Shown piece by piece: positions 23,401-35,943 of a stretch of 64,000 nt of DNA (the first letter of the stretch is position 1; each line of letters begins with the position of its first letter). The DNA lies in assembly GCA_003952965.2 (NCBI GenBank), contig CM025849.1, positions 17,377,669 through 17,441,668 on the forward strand, read 5' to 3'. The position numbers were made by a program, and so were the translations under genes. Below the pieces are notes generated by a model, which worked only from the letters and a program-made list of their open reading frames with translations, ran no database searches and had not been told where the DNA came from. The DNA comes from Morella rubra. Taxonomy: Eukaryota; Streptophyta; Magnoliopsida; Fagales; Myricaceae.

Positions 23401-23993
23401 CATGTAAAAAGGGAACAAAATAGCTTAACAACCAAAAGAACATATGGGACAACTAGACCTAGGGGGAAAGAGAGGAAATAAAATAAAAGAGTTTAAAGTC
23501 ACATAGGATTAAGTCACTATTGTAAAAAAATTACCCTAAGATAGTGAAAAAGGGTAAAAACTTAAATTAATCAAGACATGTATCAATCTCTTGATGAAGA
23601 AAAATTTTAGATTCATTTAGCCATAATGAAAAAAAAAATAATGATAACCAAGGAGAAATAATGTGTTTATTTACTACCTTCCTAATGTATCTACCCAAAA
23701 GGTAAAATAGTGACAAAACTAGGTTTTCTCTAATGCCTAATGAATGCAAGGAATAAACAAACACAACTTTACAAGGAAATGAAAGTGTTCAAAATTCAAG
23801 AATAAAAAATCATGACACATAGGGAAATATTTAACTAAATAACAGAAAAATAAAATATTAGCTAGATATGAATCTAATAAAGTTTTGTCAAGGAGAAATT
23901 TTGATAGAAGGAAATTTAAATAGCCTCTTATATGTAAGGTAATATATAAGGTGACATAAACGTCAAGTAGGCGAAAATAGAGAGGGCATTACA
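20420..23993 (-). mobile_element. Probable gypsy-type LTR or LTR-rich relic, minus strand
   Basis: Read on the minus strand, the right edge begins tgtaatgccctctctatt (complement of 23976-23993), which looks like the 5' end of long LTRs of plant Tekay/Del-type gypsy elements. The interior lacks exons and carries long non-coding blocks, including text about 22520-22720 that I associate with such LTRs. The left border, an internal domain and a 5-bp target duplication were not found. The open frames at 20493-20756 (-) and 20602-20925 (+) show no recognisable domain. Confidence 0.3.
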
Positions 23994-24991
23994 CTCTGTG
24001 ATGGTTTTCTATGGAAAATGAGGAGGAGAAGGTGTTGTGGTGTTGTGGCGTGTGGATTTGAGGCTTGACCCTTGAGTTGGTTGTGGTCTCAGGTCTATTG
24101 AGGAATTGCAAAGTTTTTTTTTTTCTCAGTATTTTGAAGGTTACATTGTGGTGACTAGCCATCACGAGCAATGATCGGTTTTGTAGCCAACCAGTGCCGG
24201 TGTTAGTATTAAATTATGCTCAATGTGATTAACAGTACTAGTGCCAGTTATGTTTGAACCGGCACCTACATCACTTTTAATCACTCCTACCCGTCACGAG
24301 GGGAGGTAGTGTCGGTTTCCAAAAATAAACGTATGAGGTGACGTCTAAAAAAGAAGTGACAGTCTACTTAAAAATAAAAGGAAAAAAAGACAGCGTAGCA
24401 TACCTCGCATCCAGTGATTTAGAAAAAAAAAAAAAAAAAAACCTCGCATCCAGTGGGGTCCACTTATAAAGTTATAAATTGTACCTTTTTTTATATATAT
24501 TTTAGTTCTTTTTAACTCTATTTTAAAATTGCTGTAGTAGTTTTAACCGTCCAATTTAATTTAAGGGAAACAAAAAAGAAATTGGTAGAAGTCCTCTAAA
24601 GATGACATTTTCACAGGCAGGTTAAATTAAATATTTATTTATATTTTTTAAAAAAATAAAAATATTTATTTGTACAAAAAAATGATTTTTGTAATCAAAA
24701 TCTTAAAAACTTCCTGTACCATTAAAAAGAAAATCCACGTCACTTGAGATTTGGTGAAGGAATTTGAAAAGTTAATATTTTGGGCGTTAATTTGTCAAAA
24801 TTTTAAAGAATATTCTCGAAGTTTTAAGAATTTTTATTTTATTAAATTTATTGAGATTTGTGAAAAGTAGAGTGTGTATGTGTAAAAAGTTAGAACTTTT
24901 TAAGTATGTTTATTTGACAAAAAATTTTATACTCCGAAATTTTAAAAAAATTATTTTGTTTCGAAATTGTTTTTCCCCGCGCGAGTTACTC

Positions 24992-25002
24992 TATATATAT
25001 AT
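24992..25002 (+). promoter_or_regulatory. Possible TATA box of the CAD-like pseudogene
   Basis: A tatatatata run lies about 90 bases upstream of the former start codon at 25093. If it is used, transcription would begin near 25030, so the only upstream in-frame ATG (24967) would lie outside the transcript. Confidence 0.4.
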
Positions 25003-26656
25003 GCAAAAGGGAGCATTAGCCAAAAAAACAGCAAAACTTCAACAGAAGCTGAAGAAGAAGCAGAAGAAGAAGAAGATCAAGAGGAGCAGAAAATAAGCAG
25101 TGCAGCAGGGAAGCTCGTCTGCGTGACCGGTGCGTCCGGATATACTGCTTCATGGATCGTCAAGTTTCTTCTCCAGCGTGGTTACACTGTCAGGGCCTCT
25201 GTACGCGACCCCAGTCGGTCTTCCCTCGCTTTATAGAGTTTAACTCAATTTGGCGTTTTCTGATTTATATTAATGTTTTTGTGGCTTCCGATTGGATGTT
25301 TCTTGTTGGTCTTTCGGATGTTCTCATCATGCGAAATTCCTCCGTGCAAAAAGTGTTGCAATTACCGTTTCCTCTGCTTGCCTAATGATCGTAATTTTTG
25401 TTCTTTGTAAAACCTTGATATAGCTACCGAAGCTCTTACGGTCACTGATTGAGGGTTTCCAGGACACTGGGTTTGGATTTCGTTTGTCTCTTAGTGGCGA
25501 GGGCTGTTAGGAGCTGTTGGAATTTCTTCTTAGATAATATGGATTGCCGATTGCGAGGGCAAAGTTCTAAATTTTGAGATGATTGGGTTAGTTCTTGATT
25601 GTAGAGGCAACTTCCAGCTTACGGTTTTTGCATTAGGTGACTCATATATGTTTCTTTATCTTGAAATTCTTTAAGACTTCACGACAAAGAAAACTGTGGA
25701 GAAGAAATTACACCAAGTATTGTATGGAAACCCAACTACAGGAATTTGTCTCCATCTAAATGATTTGTGACGTTTTTGTAAAGAGGAAAAAGAGAGGCCC
25801 TGTTGAATGATAATGTTTGAGGACATGAGTACACATTTGATTGACCTTCAACAGAGACTACTGACTGAACGGTGACTGAATAATGAATTACCAAATAGTA
25901 GGATTTCCTTCCATTCTCGTCGAGCTGTATAGGTTCAAATTCTCTAGGTTGTGTTTAGACGAAGAATTGGAATGTTTGAAGTTGAAAGGATTTCACATTC
26001 AATCTTTTAATGTAATTGACCATTATTTGTATGCGTGTATTGAAGAGTAGAGAAACAACTATCATTATAGAAACAAAAGGTGTTGTGAGAGTGGTGGTAT
26101 AATGTTATGCTGTTGGTTTTGCAATTCTGTAATTATAGAGATGAAAAAATGGCATTCTGTTCAATTTTGGCAGATGCTTACTTTTGTTCGAATTTTCTCT
26201 GTAAATGAGTCATTTGAAAGTAGTAACCTTTTTTTCCTGTATGATTAATATATAATGGTCAGTGTCGTCATATCCTTATTGAGCTCACTTTGATCTCCTG
26301 CAGATGACCCAAAAAGAACTAACCACCTAGTTGAGCTTGATGGAGCTAAGGAGAGACTTCACCTGTTCAAAGCAAATTTGCTTGAAGAAAGTTCCTTTGA
26401 TGCCGCTATTCAGGGTTGTGATGGTGTTTTCCATACTTCATCTCCCTTCTATAATGATGTCAAGGACCCACAGGTTCATCCCTTTTACTTGTATTTGAGC
26501 ATTACATAGTTCTAAGTCTTTGACTTATCATTTATTGCTGGAATTGGAAATTAAATTTGAATTTTTCCAAACACTATTCTTCTAAAGAGTTGATTCAAAA
26601 AAATTCTTTAAAAACTTATATAATATTGTCTTTCAAACGTCTTTCTTCAACATATA

Positions 26657-26810
26657 GGACTCTGGACATTGGTGTTGGATCCATTTAAAGAGTGTACCGA
26701 TTGATGATGAGTTCTTTTGTCTATTAATTAAGAGGACCCTGGACATTGGTGTTGGATCCAGGTAAAGAGTACCGATTGATGATTCGTTCTTTGGTCTAGT
26801 AATTAAGAGG
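26657..26810. repeat. 77-bp tandem duplication in intron 2
   Basis: Two copies of a ~77-base unit containing ggacattggtgttggatcca start at 26657 and 26734 and differ by a few indels. Confidence 0.9.
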
Positions 26811-28112
26811 TGAGAAGCAGGTAATAGGGACTCAGAGATGATTTACTGCACCATTCTTTGTTCTGAAAAGTTTTCTTTTCTGTACAATTCCCAATACTCA
26901 ACCTACCAAGTTAACCAATATACCTATGCAACTTTACTTAGGAAAATTCAGCAGGTTATTGTTTTGTTTTTGATCAATTTAGTAGGCTCTGAAACATGAA
27001 GTTTCCCAGTTCAAAAAGGCATGTCCGCTCCATATGTTTTTTTGTTCCTTTTTTTTGTCTGTAAAAAAGGTTATCTTTCACCTTTTTCCACTCGACAAAT
27101 TGTCAACAGAGCATTTAGGTACCCTGCTAGAAAAACCTAGGGAAGTCCCAATTTAGTACAGACTTGAACTTTGAAGAGGTGGAGTAACAAGTCATAAAAT
27201 GGATTTAGAATGATGATCTACTCTTAAGATATCATGGATATGGCCTTTTGGTATAATCATAAAAATTGGAGACTTTGTGATAGCGTTGGAGATGATAAGG
27301 CGAAGATCTTTAGGATAGGAAATGCCAAATGCCTTTAGTTCATAAGTAGATAATCGTATGCCTTTAGACCCTCTAGTACTGAACTAAATGGTTGCCAGCA
27401 CAGATAGTAATGTCTAAAAGTCTGTGATGTAATATTTACACAGTTCGAAAGAACCGTTTAAAGGCAGCCTGTATTCCACTAATTACCATTGACAAAGTCA
27501 TAACATTGTGGGAGGTGACTTGTGTAACTACCGGCCATTACCTGGTGAAAGTAGCTTGTCTCATTTTTCTGTTTCGACGTTTCTAACTTAGTCTATGCAA
27601 ACCATGTTGCTATTACTATCTTAATGCTGTTCTTGTTTCCTGTAGGAAGCACCATCAAAATGCAGCCCGTTATTTTGTTTCATCCTTAGGGATGATGTTT
27701 CCTTCTTAAGAACCAGGAGATCATATGAAATGTTGTCTATAAACACCCAAATGACTTTGTTCTCTTCACTAATGGTATCTTCTGCTACTTTATTCCTAGT
27801 GATCTAACTTGATTTGCCTTAATTGTTCATGCAGAACTACTTGATCCTGCAGTGAAGGGTACACTTAACGTCCTTAAATCATGTGCAAAGTCTCCATCTG
27901 TCAAAAGGGTAGTTTTGACATCCTCTATAGCTGCAGTTGCATATAATGGACGACCTCGAACTCCTGATGTAGTTGTTGATGAGACTTGGTTTTCTGATCC
28001 CGAGATTTGCAAGGCAGTTAAGGTAGGGCTTTATGTTTCATGCTCTTCTGAAAGTAAATATTTTGTGCTACATATTTCAGTTATTCCAATGCATACTTAA
28101 ACTGCTCTTAGA

Positions 28113-28477
28113 TTCATTGCTCGGATGCCCCTATATAATTCCATCCATCTCAAATTAAGTTTGTCCCTTATTTTATGTGGGAGTTCTCAAAACAATTGTT
28201 CACTTTGAAACGTCAATTGAAAATTTTGGGAATGCTTTCCCAATTAATCCTTTATTCTATTGAAGAAGTCAATACTTTTCTACCATTTGCTTTTATCTTT
28301 TTATCTTGAAGACAATGAACTAAAGGATGTCTCCGTAAAATGATGGCTTTTTTAGTGGACAGACAATTTTGTATTGAGGGAGTATAGTAATGGTGATTTA
28401 GTTTGTAACTTTTGTGCTAGTCGAGATGAGTTATACGTCCAACAAGTGGAAGAACAAACAATGGGATCTTGTCAAGC
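28113..28477. mobile_element. MITE-type insertion in intron 3 (about 365 bp)
   Basis: The shorter paralogue at 6.1 kb lacks this block: gctcttagat runs nearly straight into cagtgcttgcc. The block contains ctcaaattaagtttgtccc near its left side and attgagggagtatag near 28373, text typical of Stowaway/Tc1-mariner-like MITEs of plants. The exact termini are not resolved. Confidence 0.5.
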
Positions 28478-30677
28478 TCTCAGTGCTTGCCAGATATTAA
28501 TCTACAGGTTATTTCCTCTATACAGCGTAACTACGCAATTTGTCCTTTTGCTGGAGTGAAGTATACCATCATGTCTCTTAAGGGGTGAGGTCAATGACAT
28601 TAACCATTGTGTCACCAACCCACCCATATGGTCTTTTAATTTTTCGTGATTGCATCAATTTTGCAAAGGGATAAAAGCATCAAAAGCAACATGGAATAAT
28701 AGCCATCTCATATGTTAAAGACAGTTTTTTATTGAACTCGAATGGTTTCCTTTTGGTCTGGATCGATTAATTACAGGTCTTGCTTTTTCTCTTGATCTTC
28801 TATAATCTTGAGAAAATATTTTTCTGAATAGTTTTGCAAGCAACGATGGAACACTGGTTTACAAATGTAAATAGTATGAAGATAGTTTTGAAAGCAGGTA
28901 TGGAAGTTTTTTTTTTCACCTTCCACCTGCATGAGCTCACTCCCAAAATATTTGAGCCTTAAGATACGCTGCATTGCTCCTGCTCCGATTTCAGTACTTG
29001 GATGATTTTGCCCTTAATGATTTAGTGCACTTTAAGATTTCCATGTTCTTCCAAGTGATCATGACTGGTGCTCTGTTATTTAGGAGATCCTTTATGCATC
29101 ATCACCCTACAGCTTTAACTCATTGAAAAATGTGGCTAATTTCCAATAAAGCAAAATAGATAATTTTTAAGATTAATATCTGTACAAGTCAATCTCTGTT
29201 ATGCTCATCCATCACCGATGTGTTCAAGTCAATGGCCTTGTTTGATCACTCATGAAATGGGGAATTCTGCTACTTCCAACGATTTTGTTGTCATTGGTTC
29301 ATTAGTGTGTCTGTTTCTTATGTTTAATGTTTCTCCAGCAATGGCATGTGCTTTCAAAGACATTGGCTGAAGAAGCTGCCTGGAAGTTTTCAAAAGAGGA
29401 GGGTCTTGACATGGTTGCAATTAACCCAGCAATGGTGATTGGTCCTCTCTTGCAGCCAACGCTAAATACAAGTGCTGGTGTAATTTCAAACTTAGTGAAT
29501 GGTATTCATACTATCTTATCGTTTTCTATATAAGTTTTGGTTTCTAAATTCTGTCCATAAGTAGATCTTTTTACCTGCATCTTTTATGTTTGGGAACAGA
29601 AATTTCGAAAGGTAATGAGAGCTTTATAGAATAACCCACTTAAGGTTTAACCTTGTAAATCAATGTGTGTTTGTTGTTTTTCTTGTGAAATAGGATATTA
29701 ACCAATCAGCTTGATGCCATCCTTTAATTTCCACTTCCTCCTTTGCACCAATACTACAATTTGTACGTGCATATGTGTGTCTGTTTGAGGGACTTTATCC
29801 TACTTTATAGAGGTGCTTATTGTCGCCTGATATGATTAACCATCCATTGCCAGGAATTCTCACTCTCAGTTTACTTCTTTATTGCTTCTTAAATTTTCTT
29901 CTTTATTTGATGCAGGAGCACAGGTGTTTCCCAATTTATTATTAGGATGGGTTAATGTCAAAGATGTTGCCAATGCACATATTCAAGCATATGAAATGCC
30001 TTCAGCTAGTGGAAGATATTGTTTGGTTGAGAGAGTTGCACACTATTCTGAAATTATGAGGATTTTACGTGAGCTTTATCCCTCTTTACAACTTCCAGAT
30101 AAGTAAGTGCTTATTTCCATCTATTTTCAAGTTGCAATGTTTAGGTGATACTGGCCATTAGCAATAGTCGCTCCTATTGCATATTCCTTTCTGCATGGCA
30201 TGGTTCTACGATTTCACATATGGTAATAGGTAGTTTTTTTCTTTTGGTTCCTTTGGGTGGCTAGATTTTTATTCTGTCTTCCTTGTTGGACCAAAATATT
30301 CTGTTGTATTATCTCGTATCAGGACTGACTAATTAGGTTTATTTAGTTCTGAATTGAGATCTCCTCCTCATTTCGTTTATTCGTCATTTCTTTCTCATTG
30401 AGTTATATTGATGATATCTCGGGAAACCAAAATGGCTTGTTTCCACCGCTCCTTCAGAGTTTGTTTCTTTTTTATAGTTTCTCTACATAAACATTTCCAT
30501 CTCATTTTTCTTTGGCCCAAAAATCTTAACAGGTGTGCAGATGATAAGCTATTTGTGCCAACATATCAGGTGTCCAAAGAGAGGACAAAAACGTTGGGTA
30601 TTGAATAAATTCCTCTAGAGATGAGTCTCAAGGAGACTGTCGAAAGCTTGAAGGAAAAGAGCTTCGTCAGCTTTTAA

Positions 30678-32221
30678 GCATTGTTAGTAGCCTACAGCTT
30701 TTTGTAATAAATAACTGCTGGTGGCGTGTGTTGCCTGCAACCTTGTTTTGATTGGTATTTTGGTTGTGGGAATCTCCATGTTGTTTTGGTATGATTCTAT
30801 AGAACGCTGTATCCATGTGCTGGAGAAGTAATTTGAGTCCCAAACTTTTTGGTTCCAGAAAAAGGAATACGAAATCTCTCTATGAAGAGCTATCCCTTTC
30901 AAAACTGCAAGAAAATCATTGATGTTATTTTGATATGAATTGGAGAATGATCATGTAGAATATGATTTGTCGGTTTTCAGCAGAACTTTGTAATTATCAT
31001 GAATTAAATCACATGCAAAATGACTGAAATGGCCCAAAGACAAAAATATTAAAAAATAAAAATTGATATATAAGTAAAAATTGAATTTGAAGGTTTATAT
31101 TCTTATTTTTTCAGGCCACGTAGACACTTATCGGTTAGTTGGATAAGGGCAATTGAACTGCGGGACTAATTGTTTCCTTGTATGTCATGGCTCTTTATAG
31201 CGTAATGGGAAAGATTAAAGCTTGGGTCTTGACAATGAAATTTTGATGACTGACAGGAGGCCCTGCAGTGCGAGACCTGAAACTTCTCGTTAGTTTCTTA
31301 TCGGAAATAGTTGTGGGGGTGTTAATTCCTGATTACCAAATTGACAATTCCATTAAAATGCAAACGTATCAGGATTATTACCTTCCTAGAAAAAATATAC
31401 ATTAAAGCGTCTAATCCGTTTCCCATAAGAGATTTACATCAGCCGGCGTACATTTAGAGAGGGGGCGAGAAAAATAAATCCATTAACTGATAATGCTTTT
31501 CAAATCGATCCATAGCAATGATGATTTTCAAATTTCCGGATTTTACAAGCTTTTCAAATTTTATCAGTTGTTAGTCTTTTTTTTTTTCTACGTATTATCA
31601 GTTGTTAGTCGTTGTTTGTTTCTCAATAAAAGTCTTTTCACAAGAGAATTAATTTTATCCGCCTCCTGTTGAGCTACTTTGTTCTGATTGATTGATCACA
31701 CTTGTATTTCAAAGTTTACCAGGAAAAGATAGATCTTCGGGTTTGGTTGATTTCACTGGTCAATTCCCTCTAGCTAGTGTTCGGAATATTTATCCCTTGG
31801 GTTTAATTGGAGGACATACAAGTATGAGTTTCTCTCTTTACTAACAAAACTGACGAAGTTGAACAGGGCAGAATGGAGAAACCGAAAAAAATTGGCATGG
31901 TTCCTCAATCCCTTTCTCCATTTTATTCTTTAACAAAAAAAAAAAAACGAATCGATCAAAATTGAGAAAGATTACTTAGTTCCGTTATCCGGAAAGAACA
32001 GAGTTCACCATGGGATTTTGGGGGATTTGGAAATTAAGGAGGGATTTGGAAAAAATAGCTTAATAAGGGAGCGTTCAACTAAGTGGTAGGATCTGTATGG
32101 CGATGGAGACGAAAAAAGGAAGCATAGCTTGCTCATGGCTAACTTCGCGAGGAGCTAAGTCGAGCTAAAACGGTCATGCCTCATTAATTGTTGTTGTCAA
32201 AGAGAGAAGAAAAAAAAGGAA
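30678..32221. other. 3' flank of the reductase pseudogene; nothing else recognised
   Basis: AT-rich sequence. A 16-base motif (ttatcagttgttagtc) is repeated near 31562 and 31597. No gene could be supported. Confidence 0.4.
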
Positions 32222-32602
32222 AAAATACACTTTTCACGCACGAACTACTATAAGTTTTGCAATTTACATCATAAACTACCAATTTTGACACATTGCACCC
32301 TCTAACTATTAATTTTTAACACTTTGCACCATTTATCAAATTTTTAGACTAAAATGATAATAATGCCCTTGACCTATTTTGCATATATTGAAAATATTGT
32401 TGTCAATTCATTAATTTCTCAAGGTATTATTGTCAAATGGAGGTGCAGTGTTTAATATTAGTAATTAGAGGGTGTAATGTATCAAAGTGGGTAGTTTATG
32501 GTGTAAAATGTTTAATATTGTAGTTTGAGAGTGCAATATCTTAAAGATGGTAGTTTGGGTGCAATTTGTCACTATCCAGTTTGTGGGTGAAAAGTGTATT
32601 TT
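32222..32602. mobile_element. MITE with ~120-bp terminal inverted repeats (380 bp)
   Basis: The left end (aaaatacacttttcac) is the inverse complement of the right end (gtgaaaagtgtatttt). Complementarity continues imperfectly for over 100 bases on each side (cataaactaccaat against gggtagtttatgg; cattgcaccctctaa against ttagagggtgtaatg). The centre is short and AT-rich with no coding capacity. Long inverted repeats suggest a MULE-type or foldback MITE. Related text occurs at 19309 and near 50705. Confidence 0.7.
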
Positions 32603-33005
32603 CCCAAAAAAAAAAAAAAAAAAAGAGATTGTGTGCATGATTCCTGAGTTATTGAGAAGTTGAATTTGACTCTATTTTTTCCGGTAGAAGTTAAAATAAA
32701 ATAAAAAAGCTCCAGAAGAAAATGGTTATAAAAATCGTATCTGATAATCAACATTTGTAAAATATCGATCAAGATAGATGGCTTGAAAAATTAAACGGGG
32801 GAGACTTATATTTATGTTAAATGTCTAAATAAGTTTTTAAAAGAAAAACAAAGATTTAAATTTAAATATGCAGCTAGATTTAAAGGATATATAGCGTCAG
32901 CTACTCTTCTTTTTTTTCTTTTGTTTTTGTTGGTTCTTTAAAAGGGGGAGGGTAGGCAAGATTTCGTCCCAAGTGATAGCGTGTAGATCATAGGCAAATT
33001 ATTCT

Positions 33006-33140
33006 GGCGAGGATTGTTCATTATTTTCCTCTTCAGGTACTTTGGAGGCTCTTGTGGCTGGCCGATCGACTTCCAGCGTTTCTGCCGGCCACCACCCTCC
33101 TGAAGTACCTGAATAGGAAAATAATGAACCATCCTCCGCC
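33006..33140 (+). other. Near-perfect inverted repeat (hairpin), candidate small-RNA precursor
   Basis: Bases 33006-33048 pair with 33095-33140 with only a few mismatches or bulges (left ttcattattttcct, right aggaaaataatgaa). The loop side has further pairing between gtggctggcc and ggccaccac. The fold is about 135 nt with a ~43-bp stem, within the size range of plant MIR hairpins and young inverted-duplication loci. The left arm on the minus strand and the right arm on the plus strand encode the same short peptide text (KYL-RKIMN). This shows an inverted duplication of one ancestral piece, possibly coding. I do not recognise a known miRNA in it. Confidence 0.5.
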
Positions 33141-33949
33141 ACCGCACTACATCATGACTGAACACAAATATTGGTTGAAAATCACATGCAAGGAGCTTAC
33201 TTTCCCTTCCCTTTTATTTGATGAAAGTTTTCTCTATTTCTGTGGTATTCCATGTATTCTATACTTATTTTGTTTCAGAGTCTTTCTTTTATTAACAGAT
33301 CAGAAGTAGAAAGAACTTAGGAGAAAAAGAATGCGATATCAAAATGGAAGCCGTCCAAATCGAGCAGGGGGATGGCTTTTGAAGGCCACCAGAACTGACA
33401 AAACTCTCAAAGTCGATGACACCATATAGTTGGTACAGGAAGACTCGAAAACCTCCGGCTTCAATGGCTGATACTCAAGAACAAACTCCGGCCCCAGACC
33501 AAATACTCGCATTCAAGAACAAGAGGCGGATTCTGGGGTGCTAGATCCTACTATATATCCTCTTGACAAGGATAATGAGCACTGGGAGACGAATTCTGGT
33601 TTTCATGATTCCACTTCTAACCCAAATATATTTTAGAATTTACTATTTGCCTCTGGGTGTGGGGTGTGTTTCGTTGTATGTTTTTCTTATTTGCTTTTTG
33701 TTGTTTGTTTTTCTTTTTCATTTTTCTTTTCACATTAAGGAAACAATCTATGCTATTACAAGATGGTAGAAAATTTAACATGATGTTTTTTTCGTCGAAA
33801 TTAATGTGGAAAAAATTTATTTCTTTCGTTGTTTGAATGAAACTTGAAAAATGCATGATGTTGAACTCCAAAATATCTGTTGAACTCTAAATTTTATTTC
33901 TTTCAGTCTTACAGATGGCCAAAAACCCATTGACCTGAAATTGATATGC

Positions 33950-34795
33950 TTCAACCGAACTGGTCGGTTATGTCGGGGTCGGATTTTGAAACATGAATCT
34001 GAAAAAAAAATCAAGTTTGTGTTTGGGTTTCTAAATTGAAACCAAAGCATTCAAAGGAATCCGACCTTGACAATTTTAACTTTTTTCGAGGTCGGAATTG
34101 GGTTTTGAAACATGAACCCGAGAAAAATCAAGTTTGTGTTCGGGTCTTTAATCCAAAACCAAAGCATTCAAAGGAACCCGACCCCAACAGTTTTAGCTTT
34201 TTTCGGGTCGAGGTTGGGTTTTGAAACATGAACTAAGAAAAATCAAGTTTGTGTTCTCTTTAATCCGAAACCAAAGCATTCAAAGGAACCCAACCCCGAC
34301 GGTTTTAGTTTTTTTGGGGTCGGGTTTTGAAACATGAACCTGAGAAAAATCAAGTTTGTATTCAATCTTTAACCGAAACCAAATAATTCAAAGGAACCCG
34401 ACTCTGACGATTTTAGCTTTTTTCAGGGTCGGGTTTTGAAACATGAACTCAAAAAATTAGGTTTGTGTTTGGTCTTTAACCTAAAACCAAAACATTCAAA
34501 GGAACCCCGACCCCGATGTTTTTAGTTTTTTTCGAGGTTGGGTCGGGTTTTGAAACATGAACCAGAAAAATTAGGTTTATGTTCAGGTCTGTAACCAGAA
34601 ACCAAAACATTCAAAGGAACCTAACCCCAATGATTTTAGCTTTTTTCAAGGTTGGGTTTTGAAACATGAACCCGAAAAAATTAGTACGTGTTCGGGTATC
34701 TAACCCGAAATCAAAGCATTCAAAGGAACCCAACCTCGATGGTTTTAGCTTTTTTTTCAGAATCAAGGTCGGATTTTGAAACATGAACTCGAGAA
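33950..34795. repeat. ~112-bp tandem satellite, about 7 copies
   Basis: The marker aaaccaaagcattcaaagg or a variant recurs at 34039, 34156, 34268, 34376, 34484, 34599 and 34708, spaced 108-117 bases. Each unit also carries gggttttgaaacatgaac. Copies differ by small indels and substitutions. The ORF at 34036-34224 spans two units and is not a gene. Confidence 0.9.
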
Positions 34796-35806
34796 AAACT
34801 TTATTGAAAAATATTAAAAAATACTTTCAAAAAATATATTTGATGTAACAACTAAACACCAGAAATTAGATTAGTTTACGTGAAACATAATGCATTTGAA
34901 ACTACTTTACAAAAAAAAAATGCTTTACTTTGAAACAATGGGAGATTTAAAAAATGAATTCCTATCAATTAATGCACACTAAAGACCTTAAACCTGAAAT
35001 TGGGATATGGTGAGGTTAAATTTGGATATTTTGGGGGCAAAAACAGGGGCACATCTGGTTATGAAGAATCAATTATCAAACAAACAGGACCTTAAAATTT
35101 AGAGAGAGGAAAGAAAGATAAATCCTCAGTGATTACTAATTTCAAATAGCCGGATATATAGATATATATATGCACACACATCAAAATTTTAAGTGATTAC
35201 GGTAGTTTGTTTTCCAGTAAAACTCTTTTCATAGAAGGAAAAATCATAGTCCAATTATATATGGAGGATGATGGCGATGCCGGGAGTCGGGACACAGACC
35301 AAATTTGTGGGTTTCTAAAACGACCCAAGTGGTTCCCAAGAACCCTCGATGTCAAACCCAGGCCAGAAACAATGAACGACTCCTTCCACCTCACCAAATC
35401 AAGGACGTTCACCTTCGTTAGAAACATCTGATCTATTTTGAGAACTTAATCTCTTCGTATACAGTTATTTTGTTTTGTATTTTAAACTATATATTATATA
35501 TAATTTAATCCATATTTTACCCTAACAGAGAACAAAAAGAAGATTGCTTGCATGATTACTAAGATCAGCTCTATCACATCCAGGCCAAAGTAATCAAAGC
35601 AAATGGACAACTCAATTCAATCGAAACATGTATTCGCCAGGATTTTCTTCTATTTACGAAAGGGAAGACTCCCTCTTTAATGCGTCTCTAATCAGCTGGT
35701 TAGAGTGTTCAACAAAGGGAAGTAATGGCCACCGACCCACGGACACCACAGTCTGCAACGAGATGATGAAAGGAGGTAAGTTCCCTCTCTGAAGGACTAG
35801 TTAATT
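34796..35806. other. No recognised gene
   Basis: A GC-richer segment at 35207-35431 is open on both strands (74 and 76 codons) but shows no recognisable domain, splice context or start context. The rest is AT-rich. Confidence 0.35.
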
Positions 35807-35943
35807 TGTTTGGTAACAAAATTTAAGGAGTTGTTAAAAATGTGAAAAGAGAATAATAAATAGATGAAAAAGTAAAAAAATTTGTAAAAAAAGTGAAAAG
35901 AGAGAGAGAATTGTAATGATGATAAAATATTAGTTTACCAAAC
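35807..35943. mobile_element. Small hAT-like MITE
   Basis: The ends ttgtttggtaac and agtttaccaaacg are imperfect inverse complements around an A-rich, non-coding centre, as in common plant hAT-type MITEs. No target duplication was confirmed. Confidence 0.4.

Larger units (their letters stand above)
25093..30677 (+). pseudogene. CAD-like NADPH-dependent reductase, six exons, multiply disabled
   Basis: Exons: 25093-25213, 26304-26473, 27831-28022, 29339-29501, 29916-30102, 30533-30677. Joined, they match the plant cinnamyl-alcohol-dehydrogenase-like / phenylacetaldehyde-reductase-like SDR family, which reduces aldehydes with NADPH in the cytosol. The Rossmann motif [11 protein letters not shown] is in exon 1. 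Lesions: the expected ATG is ATA at 25093-25095; the exon 3 acceptor is AT instead of AG (27829-27830; intact in the copy at 5870-5871); the catalytic Y of YxxxK in exon 4 is H (QWHVLSK, normally WYVLSK); and the last exon has TAA at 30606-30608, 23 codons before the old stop at 30675-30677. Intron phases agree with the family. Acidic codons (GAA/GAG) precede the lost start. I call it a pseudogene; transcription is possible. Confidence 0.85.

Noticed and set aside
24851..25096. Lysine-rich open frame ending [14 protein letters not shown]
   Set aside because: It is the shadow frame of the GAA/GAG-rich leader of the reductase pseudogene.
33950..34795. Regularly spaced repeats, considered as a CRISPR array
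   Set aside because: The units are contiguous, degenerate and ~112 bp with no unique spacers, and the DNA is from a plant nucleus. It is a tandem satellite.
35207..35431. 74- and 76-codon frames on opposite strands
   Set aside because: There is no recognisable domain on either strand, and I could not choose between them.
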